Assembly (NCBI RefSeq): GCF_029626235.1
Contig: NZ_JARUBO010000005.1
Location: forward strand, 5,800,001 to 5,864,000
Origin: Micromonospora sp. WMMD1120
GTDB lineage: Bacteria > Actinomycetota > Actinomycetes > Mycobacteriales > Micromonosporaceae
Reading direction: 5' to 3'
Length of the DNA: 64,000 nt
Part shown: positions 43,044 through 52,121 of the stretch, one piece after another
Layout: the number at the start of each line of letters is the position of its first letter
Position numbering within the stretch: the first letter of the stretch is position 1
Translations under genes and position numbers: made by a program
Notes under the pieces: model-generated
Told to the model about the DNA's origin: nothing
Seen by the model: only the letters and a program-made list of their open reading frames with translations
Database searches by the model: none

Positions 43044-43060
43044 TTAGGTTAGCCTAACCT
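43044..43060. promoter_or_regulatory. iron box (DmdR1/IdeR operator) between divergent siderophore operons
   Basis: TTAGGTTAGCCTAACCT is a near-perfect DtxR-family iron box (consensus TTAGGTTAGGCTAACCTAA). With Fe2+ the regulator would silence both the des operon to the left and the uptake operon to the right. Confidence 0.95.
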
Positions 43061-43066
43061 CGGTCA

Positions 43067-44173
43067 TTGTCAACAGCGGACCGCCGAGTCACCACCACCC
43101 CGGAGCCCACACTGGACGCCACACAGACCGTCACCGGACCGACACCACACGCGTCGGTCGTGGGCGCCCCTCCGACCCGGCGCGATCGTCGTACCCCGCG
43201 AGCCGTCGGTCTGGTCGCCGCCGTGGCGCTGCTCGCGGTGGTCGTGGTGCTGAGCGTCGCGATCGGCGCGAAGGCCATGCCGCTCGCCGACGTCTGGTCC
43301 GGGTTGCTGCACCGCGACGCCGCCGAGTACGCGGTGGTGCACCGGATGCGCCTGCCCCGCACACTGCTCGGGCTGCTCGCCGGCGCCGCGCTCGGCGTGG
43401 CCGGCGCGGTGATGCAGGCCCTCACCCGCAACCCTCTCGCCGACCCCGGTCTGCTGGGCATCAACGCCGGGGCATCCGCCGCCGTCGCCACCGCCGCCGC
43501 GTTCCTGGGCGTCACCGCCATCGGCGGGTACGTCTGGTTCGCGCTGCTCGGCGCGGCGGTGGTGACCGCGCTGGTGTACGTCGTGGGCGGTGGGCGGGGC
43601 GCGACCCCGGCGCGCCTGGCGCTGGCCGGCGCGGCGCTCAACGCCACCCTCTACTCGTACGTGAGCGCGGTGATGCTGCTCGACACCGCCTCGCTGGAGC
43701 GGCTGCGGTTCTGGACGGTCGGCTCGCTGGCCAGCGCCGACGGCGCGACGGTGACCCGGGTCCTGCCGTTCATACTGGTCGGCCTGCTGGTGGCGCTCGG
43801 CGCGGCCCGCCCGCTGAACGCGCTCGCGCTGGGCGACGACGCGGCCCGCTCCCTGGGGGCCCGACCCGCGCTGATCCGCGCCGCCGTGATCGTCGCGGTG
43901 ACCCTGCTGTGCGGGGCGGCGACCGCCGCGTGCGGGCCGATCGTCTTCGTCGGGTTGCTGGTGCCGCACCTGGTCCGCGCCCTGACCGGGCCGGATCTGC
44001 GCTGGCTGCTGCCGTACTGCGCGGTGCTCGCGCCCGCGCTGCTGCTCGGCGCGGACGTGCTCGGCCGGGTGCTGGGCCGCCCCGGCGAACTCCAGGTCGG
44101 CATGGTCACCGCCGTGCTGGGCGGTCCGCTGTTCCTGTGGCTGGTCGGCCGCGCGAAGGTGGCCCACCCGTGA
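43067..44173 (+). CDS. FecCD-type siderophore ABC permease 1
   Basis: 368 residues including a hydrophilic leader of about 45 residues. Spans and motifs follow BtuC/FhuB: MRLPRTLLGLLAGAALGVAGAVMQALTRNPLADPGLLGINAGAS (key block RNPLADPGLLG), and LLCGAATAACGPIVFVGLLVPHLVRAL. It forms a heterodimeric channel with the next gene product. The start is uncertain: the longest frame begins at TTG 43067, only seven bases from the iron box, which would imply a leaderless mRNA. An in-frame GTG at 43160 would give 337 residues, but it also lacks a ribosome binding site. Confidence 0.92.
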   Translation: MSTADRRVTTTPEPTLDATQTVTGPTPHASVVGAPPTRRDRRTPRAVGLVAAVALLAVVVVLSVAIGAKAMPLADVWSGLLHRDAAEYAVVHRMRLPRTLLGLLAGAALGVAGAVMQALTRNPLADPGLLGINAGASAAVATAAAFLGVTAIGGYVWFALLGAAVVTALVYVVGGGRGATPARLALAGAALNATLYSYVSAVMLLDTASLERLRFWTVGSLASADGATVTRVLPFILVGLLVALGAARPLNALALGDDAARSLGARPALIRAAVIVAVTLLCGAATAACGPIVFVGLLVPHLVRALTGPDLRWLLPYCAVLAPALLLGADVLGRVLGRPGELQVGMVTAVLGGPLFLWLVGRAKVAHP

Positions 44174-45198
44174 CGGTCCTGCGTACCCCCGGTGGGTTGT
44201 CGCTGCGGTTCCGGCCCCGCGCCCTGGCCGTCGGCCTGGGCGCGGCGCTGCTCGCGGCCGGGCTGGGCCTGGTGGCCCTGGGCAGTGGGGACTACCCGAT
44301 GGGGCCGGCCGACGTGCTGCGCGCCCTGACCGGCGGTGGGGGCCCGGCGGAGCAGTTCATCGTGCGGGAGCTGCGGCTGCCCCGGCTGGTCACCGCGGTG
44401 CTGGTGGGCGCCGCGCTGGCGCTCGCCGGCGCGGTCTTCCAGTCGCTGGTCCGCAACCCGCTGGGCAGCCCGGACATCCTGGGCTTCACCCAGGGCGCGA
44501 CGGCCGGCGCGCTGGTGGTGGTCGTGGTCGGTGGCAGCAGCCTGGCGCTGGCCGGCGCGGCGGTCGTCGGTGGGCTGGTCACCGGCCTGGTGATCTACGC
44601 GCTCGCCTGGCGACGGGGCGTGCACGGCTACCGGCTCGTGCTGGTCGGCGTCGGCGTGTCGGCGATCCTGACCGGCGTCAACGGCTACCTGCTCACCCGG
44701 GCGCCACTGATGGACGCCGCCCGCGGGGTGCTCTGGCTCACCGGCAGCCTGGACGGGCGGGGCTGGGCCAACGCCGGGCCGCTGCTCGCCGTCCTGCTCG
44801 TGCTGGCGCCCCTGGTGCTGGTGGTCTGCGGCCCGGCGCTGCGGATGATGGAGCTGGGCGACGACACGGCCGGCGCCCTGGGCGTGCCGGTGCGCCGGCT
44901 GCGCCTGGCGCTGCTCGCCGCGGCGGTGCTGCTCGTCGCGTTCGCGGCCGCCGCCGCCGGACCGGTGTCGTTCGTCGCGCTCGTCGCGCCGCACCTGGCG
45001 AAACGGCTGACCCGGGCGCCCGGCCCGAACCTGCTGCCGTCGCTGGCCGTCGGCGCGGCGCTGCTGGTCGGCGCGGACCTGCTGGCCCAGCGCGCGTTCG
45101 CCGGGCACCAACTTCCGGTCGGTGTGGTGACCGGCGTGCTCGGCGGCGGCTACCTGGTCTGGTTGCTGGCGACGCAACGCCGGGCGGGCCGGCTGTGA
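44170..45198 (+). CDS. FecCD-type siderophore ABC permease 2
   Basis: 342 residues from GTG 44170, overlapping the previous stop by four bases. About ten spans; RELRLPRLVTAVLVGAALAL, LVRNPLGSPDILGFTQGA and AAAAAGPVSFVALVAPHLAKRL are the BtuC-family signatures. Partner subunit for the permease encoded just upstream in ferric-siderophore import. The gene stop at 45196-45198 is followed 29 bases later by the ATPase start. Confidence 0.94.
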   Translation: MTVLRTPGGLSLRFRPRALAVGLGAALLAAGLGLVALGSGDYPMGPADVLRALTGGGGPAEQFIVRELRLPRLVTAVLVGAALALAGAVFQSLVRNPLGSPDILGFTQGATAGALVVVVVGGSSLALAGAAVVGGLVTGLVIYALAWRRGVHGYRLVLVGVGVSAILTGVNGYLLTRAPLMDAARGVLWLTGSLDGRGWANAGPLLAVLLVLAPLVLVVCGPALRMMELGDDTAGALGVPVRRLRLALLAAAVLLVAFAAAAAGPVSFVALVAPHLAKRLTRAPGPNLLPSLAVGAALLVGADLLAQRAFAGHQLPVGVVTGVLGGGYLVWLLATQRRAGRL

Positions 45199-45227
45199 CC
45201 ACCACTGACGCCTCACAAGGAGCTTCG

Positions 45228-46040
45228 ATGCGACCCGGCGGAACCCGGCTCGGCGGCACCGCGCTGACCCTCGCCTACGACCAGCGCACCATCACCGAGA
45301 ACCTGACGGTGGCGGTCCCGGACAACTCGTTCACCGTGATCATCGGGCCGAACGCGTGCGGCAAGTCGACGCTGCTGCGGGCGCTGGCGAGGATGCTGCG
45401 TCCGAGCGCCGGCGCGGTGCTGCTGGACGGGCGGGACATCCACCACCAGTCGGCCCGCGCCGTGGCCCGTACGCTCGGCCTGCTGCCGCAGTCGTCGATC
45501 GCCCCGGACGGCATCAGCGTCGCCGAACTGGTCGCCCGGGGCCGCTACCCGCACCAGGGGCTGCTGCGGCAGTGGTCCCGCGAGGACGAACGGGTGGTGC
45601 ACGAGTCGATGGCCGCGACGGGCGTCGACGACCTTGCCGACCGGCCGGTGGACGAGTTGTCCGGTGGGCAGCGGCAGCGGGTCTGGATCGCGATGGCGCT
45701 GGCCCAGCAGACCCCTCTGCTGCTGCTCGACGAGCCGACGACCTACCTGGACATCGCCCACCAGATCGAGATCCTGGACCTCTGCGCCCGCCTGCACGAG
45801 GAGCAGGGCCGCACCCTGGTCGCGGTGCTGCACGACCTGAACCACGCGGCCCGCTACGCCACCCACCTGATCGCCATGCGCGACGGGCGGGTGGTGGCCG
45901 CCGGGGACCCGGGGTCGGTGGTCACCGCCGACCTGGTGGCCGAGGTGTTCGGGTTGCCCTGCCGGGTGATCGACGACCCGGAGACCGGCACCCCGCTGGT
46001 CGTCCCCGCCGCCCGCCGACGCGCCACCACGCCGGCATGA
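45228..46040 (+). CDS. siderophore ABC transporter ATP-binding protein (FecE type)
   Basis: 270 residues. Walker A GPNACGKSTLLRAL, Q-loop GLLPQSSIAPDGISV, signature LSGGQRQRVWIAMALAQ, Walker B LLLLDEPTTYLDI and switch VLHDLNHAARYATHL define a FecE/FhuC ATPase. An in-frame GTG at 45195 would overlap the permease stop, but AAGGAG at 45217-45222, five bases before the ATG at 45228, fixes the start there. The gene ends by overlapping the penicillin-acylase-like gene (ATGA). Confidence 0.95.
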   Translation: MRPGGTRLGGTALTLAYDQRTITENLTVAVPDNSFTVIIGPNACGKSTLLRALARMLRPSAGAVLLDGRDIHHQSARAVARTLGLLPQSSIAPDGISVAELVARGRYPHQGLLRQWSREDERVVHESMAATGVDDLADRPVDELSGGQRQRVWIAMALAQQTPLLLLDEPTTYLDIAHQIEILDLCARLHEEQGRTLVAVLHDLNHAARYATHLIAMRDGRVVAAGDPGSVVTADLVAEVFGLPCRVIDDPETGTPLVVPAARRRATTPA

Positions 46041-48091
46041 GCGCGCGGCGTTTCCGCGACGCGTGGGGCGTCCCCCACCTGCGCGCCGACGACCCGCTCG
46101 CGCTGGCGGCGGCGCAGGGCCGGGTGACCGCGTACGACAGGGCCTGGCAGATCGAGGTGGAGCGGCACCGCGCCCGGGGCACCAGCGCGGCCTTCCTCGG
46201 CGTGGACGCGCTCGGCTGGGACCGGTTCGTCCGGCAGGTACGCCTCGACGACACCGCACGCCGCTGCCACGCCGCGCTGGACCCGGCGACCGCCGAGTGG
46301 GTGGGCGCCTACGTGGCCGGGGTCAACGCGGGGCTCGACGCGGGCGCCGCCCGGTCGCCGGAGTTCGCCGCGACCGGGCTGACTCCGGGCCGGTGGGAGC
46401 CGTGGACGCCCCTCGCGGTCTGGCTGGGCCACCACATCCTGTTCGCGGGGTTCCCCGGCAAGCTCTGGCGCGAGCACGTGGCACGGGTGCTCGGGCCGCA
46501 GGCCGTCGACCTGTTCGCCACCGACGGCCCGGCCGTCGCCGGCAGCAACGGGTGGCTGCTCGCCGCCGAGCGCACCGGCACCGGCGGCGCGCTGCTCGCC
46601 GGCGACCCGCACCGGTTCATCGAGGTGCCCGGCGTCTACCAGCAGATCCGGCTCTCCTGCCCGGAGTACGACGTGGTCGGCCTGGCGGTGCCGGGCGTGC
46701 CGGGCATCGCGCACTTCGGGCACACCGGCGGCGTGGCCTGGGCGATCACCAACGCGATGGCCGACTACCAGGACGTGTACGCCGAACGGCTGCGCCGCGA
46801 CGGCTCCGGGGTGTCGGCGTTCGGCCCGGACGGCTGGCGGCGGGCGCACCGCCACGTCGAGACGGTCGAGGTGGCCGGGGCGGACCCGGTCGAGGTCGAG
46901 GTGGTCGAGACCGACCGGGGTCCGGTGATCGCCGGCGGGCCGGACGACGAGACGGCCCTCAGCCTGCGCTACCCGCCCCGGGTGCGCGGCGACCTCGGGT
47001 TCGCGACACTGCCGGAGCTGCTGCGCGCCCGCACCGTCGCCGACGTCGACCACGCGCTGCGGCACTGGGTGGAGCCGGTCAACGTGGTGCAGGCGGCGGA
47101 CACCGCGGGCGGGCTGCTGCACCGGGTCGCCGGCGCGGTGCCGATCCGGCACCCGGAGAACGGCCGGCGGGTGGTCCCCGGCTGGGACACCACGTACGAC
47201 TGGCGCGGCTGGCACGCCCCGCTGCCCCGGGCCGAGGTGGCCGGTCGGGCGGTGATGGCCAACGAGCGCGGGCTGGCCGCCGCGCTCGGGGTGGAGTTCG
47301 CCGCACCGCACCGGGCCCGCCGCATCGCCGAGCTGCTCGACGCCCGGCCGACCTGGACCGCCGACGAGTTGACCGCCGTGCACACCGACACCCACCTGGG
47401 TTCGGCCGGGCCGCTGCTGGCGCTGCTGGCCGAGGCGACAGGGCTCGGCCCGGCCGCCGCCGCGCTCCGCGAACGGCTGTCCCGCTGGGACCGCCGGATG
47501 AGCGCCGACAGCACCGACGCGGCGGCGTACGCCGAGCTGCGGGCCGCTGTCGTACGCCGGATCGCCGCGCACCCCGCGCTGGCGGCGCTGGCCGAGACGC
47601 CCGCGTACCCCGAGGTGTTCGCGCCCTGGATGGCACTGACCCCACGGGTCGGCTTCGCGCTGGAGCACCTGCTCGGCGCGGCCCGGCTGCCCGGTGTGGA
47701 CCTCGCCGCGGTGGTGGTCGCGGCGACCGAGGAGGTCGCGGCGGCCGGGGCCGGGCAGGCGCCCTGGGGCGACGTGCACCGGCTGACGCCGTGGCGGGCC
47801 CTACCCGACCCGGACGCCGCGCCGGGCCCCCGCCTGGACGGCGACCAGGACTGCGTGTTGGCCACCTCCAGCGTGCCCGGGGTCACCCACCTGTGCTTCC
47901 GGGGGCCGGCGGCGCGGTACGTGTGGGACCTGGCGCGACGCGAGGACAGCCGCTGGGTGGTCCCGTCGGGAGCGAGCGGGGTGCCGGGCGACAGGCACCA
48001 CGACGACCAGCGCCCGGCGTGGGTGGCCGGTGAGTTGCTGCCGGTGGTCACGGACTGGGACCGCCTCGTCGAGGAACCGGACCAGGACTGA
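46037..48091 (+). CDS. penicillin acylase family protein (Ntn-hydrolase)
   Basis: 684 residues. The alpha-chain pattern is FRDAWGVPHLRADDPLALAAAQGRVTAYDRAWQ (key residues GVPHLRA and AYDRAWQ). The predicted autocatalytic cleavage exposes Ser170 in AGSNGWLLA as the N-terminal nucleophile. HFGHTGGVAWAITNAMADYQDVY and WVEPVNVVQAADTAGGLLHRVAG are family stretches. Unlike most secreted acylases it has no signal peptide, so it is probably cytoplasmic. Translationally coupled to the ferrioxamine uptake genes, it may hydrolyse or remodel acyl-hydroxamate siderophore bonds or supply acyl groups. Penicillin-amidase-like genes have been noted in other desferrioxamine loci. Confidence 0.9.
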   Translation: MSARRFRDAWGVPHLRADDPLALAAAQGRVTAYDRAWQIEVERHRARGTSAAFLGVDALGWDRFVRQVRLDDTARRCHAALDPATAEWVGAYVAGVNAGLDAGAARSPEFAATGLTPGRWEPWTPLAVWLGHHILFAGFPGKLWREHVARVLGPQAVDLFATDGPAVAGSNGWLLAAERTGTGGALLAGDPHRFIEVPGVYQQIRLSCPEYDVVGLAVPGVPGIAHFGHTGGVAWAITNAMADYQDVYAERLRRDGSGVSAFGPDGWRRAHRHVETVEVAGADPVEVEVVETDRGPVIAGGPDDETALSLRYPPRVRGDLGFATLPELLRARTVADVDHALRHWVEPVNVVQAADTAGGLLHRVAGAVPIRHPENGRRVVPGWDTTYDWRGWHAPLPRAEVAGRAVMANERGLAAALGVEFAAPHRARRIAELLDARPTWTADELTAVHTDTHLGSAGPLLALLAEATGLGPAAAALRERLSRWDRRMSADSTDAAAYAELRAAVVRRIAAHPALAALAETPAYPEVFAPWMALTPRVGFALEHLLGAARLPGVDLAAVVVAATEEVAAAGAGQAPWGDVHRLTPWRALPDPDAAPGPRLDGDQDCVLATSSVPGVTHLCFRGPAARYVWDLARREDSRWVVPSGASGVPGDRHHDDQRPAWVAGELLPVVTDWDRLVEEPDQD

Positions 48092-48109
48092 ACCGGCCGA
48101 CACCACGAC

Positions 48110-48150
48110 GGCCGCCGGCCGGGACGCCCGCGGCGCCCCGGCCGGCGGCC
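48110..48150. terminator. bidirectional terminator between convergent genes
   Basis: GGCCGCCGGCCGGG at 48110-48123 pairs perfectly with 48137-48150, with a 13-base loop. It lies between the acylase stop (48091) and the stop of the minus-strand subtilase (48164). Confidence 0.85.
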
Positions 48151-48163
48151 GGTCCCGATGGCG

Positions 48164-51100
48164 TCAGCGCAGACCGAACGCCCGGGTGATGCGCTGGTCG
48201 ACGGTGTTGCCGGCGGCGTCCCGCGCGGTGACGCGCAGGCTGACGAAACCGGCCTTCGCCGGTGCGGCCAGCGTGCTCCGCCAACCGTCGCCGTGCCGGG
48301 TCAGCCGCTGCCGCTGCCAGGTCGTCCCGTCGTCGTAGGACACCTCGACGGTGACCGCACCCACCGTGCCCGGCACGTCGGGCAGGTGCGAGGCGGCCAC
48401 CGTCAGCGGGGCACGCCGGGACGCCTTCCCGTCCCGGTCGAGGTCCACCCGGTAGTCGAGCTGGATCATCGGCAGCACCTCCGCCGACTCCTCCCCGGTG
48501 GCCGCCGAGCTGAAGCCCCACTCGGTGCGGGTCTGCCGGGAGTACGGGTTGGTCCAGGCCGCCCTGTCGTTCTCCACCACCAACCGGTACGGCAGGCGCT
48601 GCTCGGCCAGACCGGCCACCTGGAGGTACTCGGCGTTGCCCCACTTCAGCTCGCTGTCGCCCTGGTACAGGGTGGTCCGGTTGACCATGTCGAAGTTGGC
48701 GTACGCCTCACCGACGTGGCCGCCACCGTCACCCCAGCCGGGTGCCGGCAGGTAGACGGTGTCCCGGTACCGCACGGGCGTGTAGCTCCCGCCCATCCGG
48801 GGGCGCTGGATCGGCCCGAACCAGGTGACGCTGCTGGTCCTACCGGCCGGGTACTCGGTCACCCCCATCAGGTGCTGGCCGGTCTCCCCAACGATGTACG
48901 CGTCGTCGACCCAGCGCTGGTCGGCGCTCACCCAGTCGGTCCGCCGACCCTGCGCCGGGGCGGGCTCCTGGTTGCTCGACGCCCAACCCCGCCAGACGTC
49001 GGTGCGGAACTCCAACGCCTTGCCCGGCCGGTAGTTGCGGAACTCGACGTCCACCCGGGCCAGTTGCCGCTTCGCGGGCCGGTAGGTGGGATCGGTCGGC
49101 ACCGCGCCGGCCCAGTGGTGCGCCACGTCGTACAGGTAGTCGGTCTCCGGGTGCGACTCGACGGTCAGCCGTACCGGGCCGCGCCCGAGGGCCGCGATGA
49201 GCTGGTCGCCCTCGTCCGCGCCGACGGTGGCGACAGTCAGCGGGGCGGGGCTGTCCGGGTCCCAGGCGAACTCGTCCCACGGCTGGAGACGCCCGACGCC
49301 GTCGTTGACCACCAGCAGCAGCGTCGCGCCGGCCGCGGCGGCGGCCCGCGCCTGGGCGGCGATGTCCACAGTGTCGCTGCGCCGGACCACCACCGCCCGG
49401 CCCCGGACCGGCCGCTCGGCCAGCGCCGTCGCCTCGGCGACGTAGACCGCGTCGAGCCGGTGGCGACCGGCCGGCAACGCCGGGGTCGCCCGCTTCACCA
49501 GCAGATCGTCGTACGACCGGCCGCCCGCGCTGACGGTGAGCGCCGGCTGCTCCAGCCGCCACCGGGCGCCGAACTCGAACTCGCCGTCGGTGACCGCACG
49601 GCCCGTCGGCAACGCCCACATGCTGTCGTACGAGTCGTCCGGCAGCACCTGGCTCTCGGTGAGGCTGGCCCCGGTGGACCGGTGGATGTCCATCCGCAGC
49701 GAGGTGGCGGTGGACTCCTGCGGGACGACGGCCCGCACCTGCCGGGCGGCGCGCGCGTCCAGGGTGACGGTGCGGTCCCGGTCCAGGTTGACGTCGACGA
49801 AGCTCAACATCGCCATGCCCTTGGAGCGCGGTCCGTGCGCGCCGCGTACGTCGGCGGAGATCCAACCGGACCAGCTCGCCACCGGCAGCCGCAGCGTCGC
49901 GGTGCCGCTCTCCGGCAGGTCCACGGCGGTGAACAGGCCGTCGGTGGTGAGGATGACCTTGCCGACGAGCGGCTTGCCGTCGCGGTCCTTCGCGACCAGC
50001 GTCAGGTTCTGCCGCTGGCCCTCCTTACCCGCCCCGATCAGGGTGCGCCCGCGCACCGTTCCGGTGTCGTCGGTGGCGACCACCATGCCGCTGACCTGCT
50101 TCTCCACCGGCAGCTTGTCGTACGCCGCGGTGAGGGTGACGGTGGCGGCGCCGTTCGCGGGCACGGTGACGGTGCCGGCGGAGAGCGCGAAGAGGCCGGC
50201 CGGCGCGGTGGCGGCGTCGACGGTCAGCGTCAGGGTGACCGGCGCGCCGCCGACGTTGGTGTAGGTGACCGTCCGGTCGACTGTCGTCCCCGGCTGGTGC
50301 GGCCAGCCCTGGAAGCCGGAGTAGGCGCTGGGCGTGGCGAAGACCGTGGCGCGCGCGGCGGCGACCGCGTCCACCCGGCCGGCGCCCGCCTGGTACGGGG
50401 TGTACCCGGGGGTGGCGGTGACCGTGCTGACCAGCGCCTCCTTGATCCGCTGACCGGTCCAGTCCGGGTGCGCGGCGGCGACCAGCGCGGCGGTGCCGGC
50501 CACGTGCGGGGTCGCCATCGACGTGCCGCTCATCAGCGTGTAGTCGCCGGAGCCGCCGCGCACCAGGTGCGAGCGGGCGGCCAGGATGTCCACGCCGGGC
50601 GCGGTGATCTCCGGCTTGAGCCCACCGTCACCGGCGCGCGGGCCCTGGCTGGAGAAGTCGGCCAGCCGGTCGGCGGAGTCGACCGCGCCGACGGTCAGTG
50701 CCGAGTTCGCGGCACCGGGGCTGCCGATGCTGGCCGGGCCGCTGTTGCCGGCCGCGATGACGAAGAGAGCGCCGGTCTCGGCGCTGAGCCGGTCGACGGC
50801 CTGGCTCATCGGGTCGCTGCCGTCGGTGGCCTGACCGCCGAGGCTCATGCTGACGATGCGGGCCTTCCGCTCCCGGGCCGCCCACTCCATGCCGGCGATG
50901 ATCCAGGAGTCCTGCCCGCTGCCCTCGCTGTTGAGCACCTTGCCGATGTGCAGTCGGGCGCCGGGCGCGACGCCCTTCTCGACGCCGTCGGAGGCCGCGC
51001 CGGTGCCGGCGATCGTCGAGGCGACGTGGGTGCCGTGCCCCTTGTAGTCGAGGATGTCGGGCTCGGACGGCACGAAGCTGGCGGACTCGGCGATCTGACC

Positions 51101-51871
51101 GGCCAGGTCCGGGTGCTCGGCGTCCGCGCCGGAGTCGAGCACCGCGACGTCGACACCGGCGGCCGTGTTGCCCTCGGCCCACAGCGTCGGCGCGCCGATC
51201 TGCGCGGTGGAGTCGGCCAGGTCGGCGCGCACCCGGCCGTCCAGCCACACCTTGGCGATGCCGTTGGCCAGGGTCGGCGCGCCGGCCGTACGCCGGGTCG
51301 AGCCGGCGGTGAGCGCGGTCCAGAACCGCTCGGCGGTGGCCCGCTGCCGGGTCAACGCCGCGCCCCGCACGCTGTCCAGGGGCCGGACCAGCTCGGCGCC
51401 GTCCACAGCCGGGCGGGTACGCGCCCGCGCCGCCGCCTCGGTCATGGTGACGATCAGCGGCAGCGCGTCGGTGTGCGCGTCGTCGTAGCCGTCGGCGATG
51501 AGGTCGGTGACGTTGAACAGCCGCCGGTCCAGCACCCCGCTCGTGACGTACGACAGCGCGCTGCCCGGGTAGACGTAGGTGTCGCCGTCGAGCACGGTCC
51601 GGTGGAAGCTCGGCGTGCTGCCGTCCGGCCGGCGCACCGTCGAGACGGTGCTGCCGTCCGAGGCCGTGCTGACCGTGACCGTGTCACCGGTGATCAGGGT
51701 GACGGTCGAGGCGCGTCCGGCGGCGGCGGGCGGAATACCGACCGGGCGCTGCGGGCTGGTGGGCGGGGCGGCGGCCGCTCCCGCGGCGGGTGGGGTGAAC
51801 CCGGCCGCCAGGGTGAGGGCGGCGCCGAGGGCGATCAGCCCGGTGCGGCGACGCCGGTGAGACAGAGCCAC
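48164..51871 (-). CDS. large secreted S8 family serine peptidase
   Basis: 1235 residues from GTG 51871 (MALSHRRRRTGLIALGAALT), which has an AAAGAGG ribosome binding site; longer in-frame starts are rejected. Signal peptide about 1-35. The propeptide contains VTLITGDTVTVSTASDG and FNVTDLIADGYDDAHTDALPL. Catalytic residues: Asp in VAVLDSGADAEHPDL, His in YKGHGTHVASTIAG, Asn in VIAAGNSGPA, Ser in LMSGTSMATPHVAG. About 650 residues of beta-rich C-terminal region follow, typical of large actinobacterial subtilases. It is an extracellular protease; substrate unknown. Confidence 0.95.
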   Translation of the reverse strand: MALSHRRRRTGLIALGAALTLAAGFTPPAAGAAAAPPTSPQRPVGIPPAAAGRASTVTLITGDTVTVSTASDGSTVSTVRRPDGSTPSFHRTVLDGDTYVYPGSALSYVTSGVLDRRLFNVTDLIADGYDDAHTDALPLIVTMTEAAARARTRPAVDGAELVRPLDSVRGAALTRQRATAERFWTALTAGSTRRTAGAPTLANGIAKVWLDGRVRADLADSTAQIGAPTLWAEGNTAAGVDVAVLDSGADAEHPDLAGQIAESASFVPSEPDILDYKGHGTHVASTIAGTGAASDGVEKGVAPGARLHIGKVLNSEGSGQDSWIIAGMEWAARERKARIVSMSLGGQATDGSDPMSQAVDRLSAETGALFVIAAGNSGPASIGSPGAANSALTVGAVDSADRLADFSSQGPRAGDGGLKPEITAPGVDILAARSHLVRGGSGDYTLMSGTSMATPHVAGTAALVAAAHPDWTGQRIKEALVSTVTATPGYTPYQAGAGRVDAVAAARATVFATPSAYSGFQGWPHQPGTTVDRTVTYTNVGGAPVTLTLTVDAATAPAGLFALSAGTVTVPANGAATVTLTAAYDKLPVEKQVSGMVVATDDTGTVRGRTLIGAGKEGQRQNLTLVAKDRDGKPLVGKVILTTDGLFTAVDLPESGTATLRLPVASWSGWISADVRGAHGPRSKGMAMLSFVDVNLDRDRTVTLDARAARQVRAVVPQESTATSLRMDIHRSTGASLTESQVLPDDSYDSMWALPTGRAVTDGEFEFGARWRLEQPALTVSAGGRSYDDLLVKRATPALPAGRHRLDAVYVAEATALAERPVRGRAVVVRRSDTVDIAAQARAAAAAGATLLLVVNDGVGRLQPWDEFAWDPDSPAPLTVATVGADEGDQLIAALGRGPVRLTVESHPETDYLYDVAHHWAGAVPTDPTYRPAKRQLARVDVEFRNYRPGKALEFRTDVWRGWASSNQEPAPAQGRRTDWVSADQRWVDDAYIVGETGQHLMGVTEYPAGRTSSVTWFGPIQRPRMGGSYTPVRYRDTVYLPAPGWGDGGGHVGEAYANFDMVNRTTLYQGDSELKWGNAEYLQVAGLAEQRLPYRLVVENDRAAWTNPYSRQTRTEWGFSSAATGEESAEVLPMIQLDYRVDLDRDGKASRRAPLTVAASHLPDVPGTVGAVTVEVSYDDGTTWQRQRLTRHGDGWRSTLAAPAKAGFVSLRVTARDAAGNTVDQRITRAFGLR

Positions 51872-52000
51872 GGTGACCTCTTTGCGTCGAGAAGTGGTAC
51901 GCAGCACAGCATCGACGCCACTCCCACCCCACACCCCCACCACGCCCCGACGCATCACCGCCATGGCACAAACCCGCCACCCCACCCCCACCCCCGCGCG

Positions 52001-52096
52001 CCCCCAACCGCGCCGATCTTGCAGTTCCTGTGCCGACATAAGCCATGGATCGGGGCGATTCGACGACCGGAAGTGCAAGATCGGCGCGGTTGGGGG
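52001..52096. repeat. perfect 23-base inverted repeat, GATCTTG family
   Basis: The arm CCCCCAACCGCGCCGATCTT begins at 52001 and runs to 52023; its exact complement occupies 52074-52096, with a 50-base spacer. Past the TTGCA end of each arm the match continues loosely as GTTCC/CTTCC. It lies between the subtilase start and the aldolase stop. The GATCTTG core and following TTCC recall the element at 18770. Confidence 0.8.
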
Positions 52097-52121
52097 GCGG
52101 GGTGGGGAGGGACGGGTGGGG

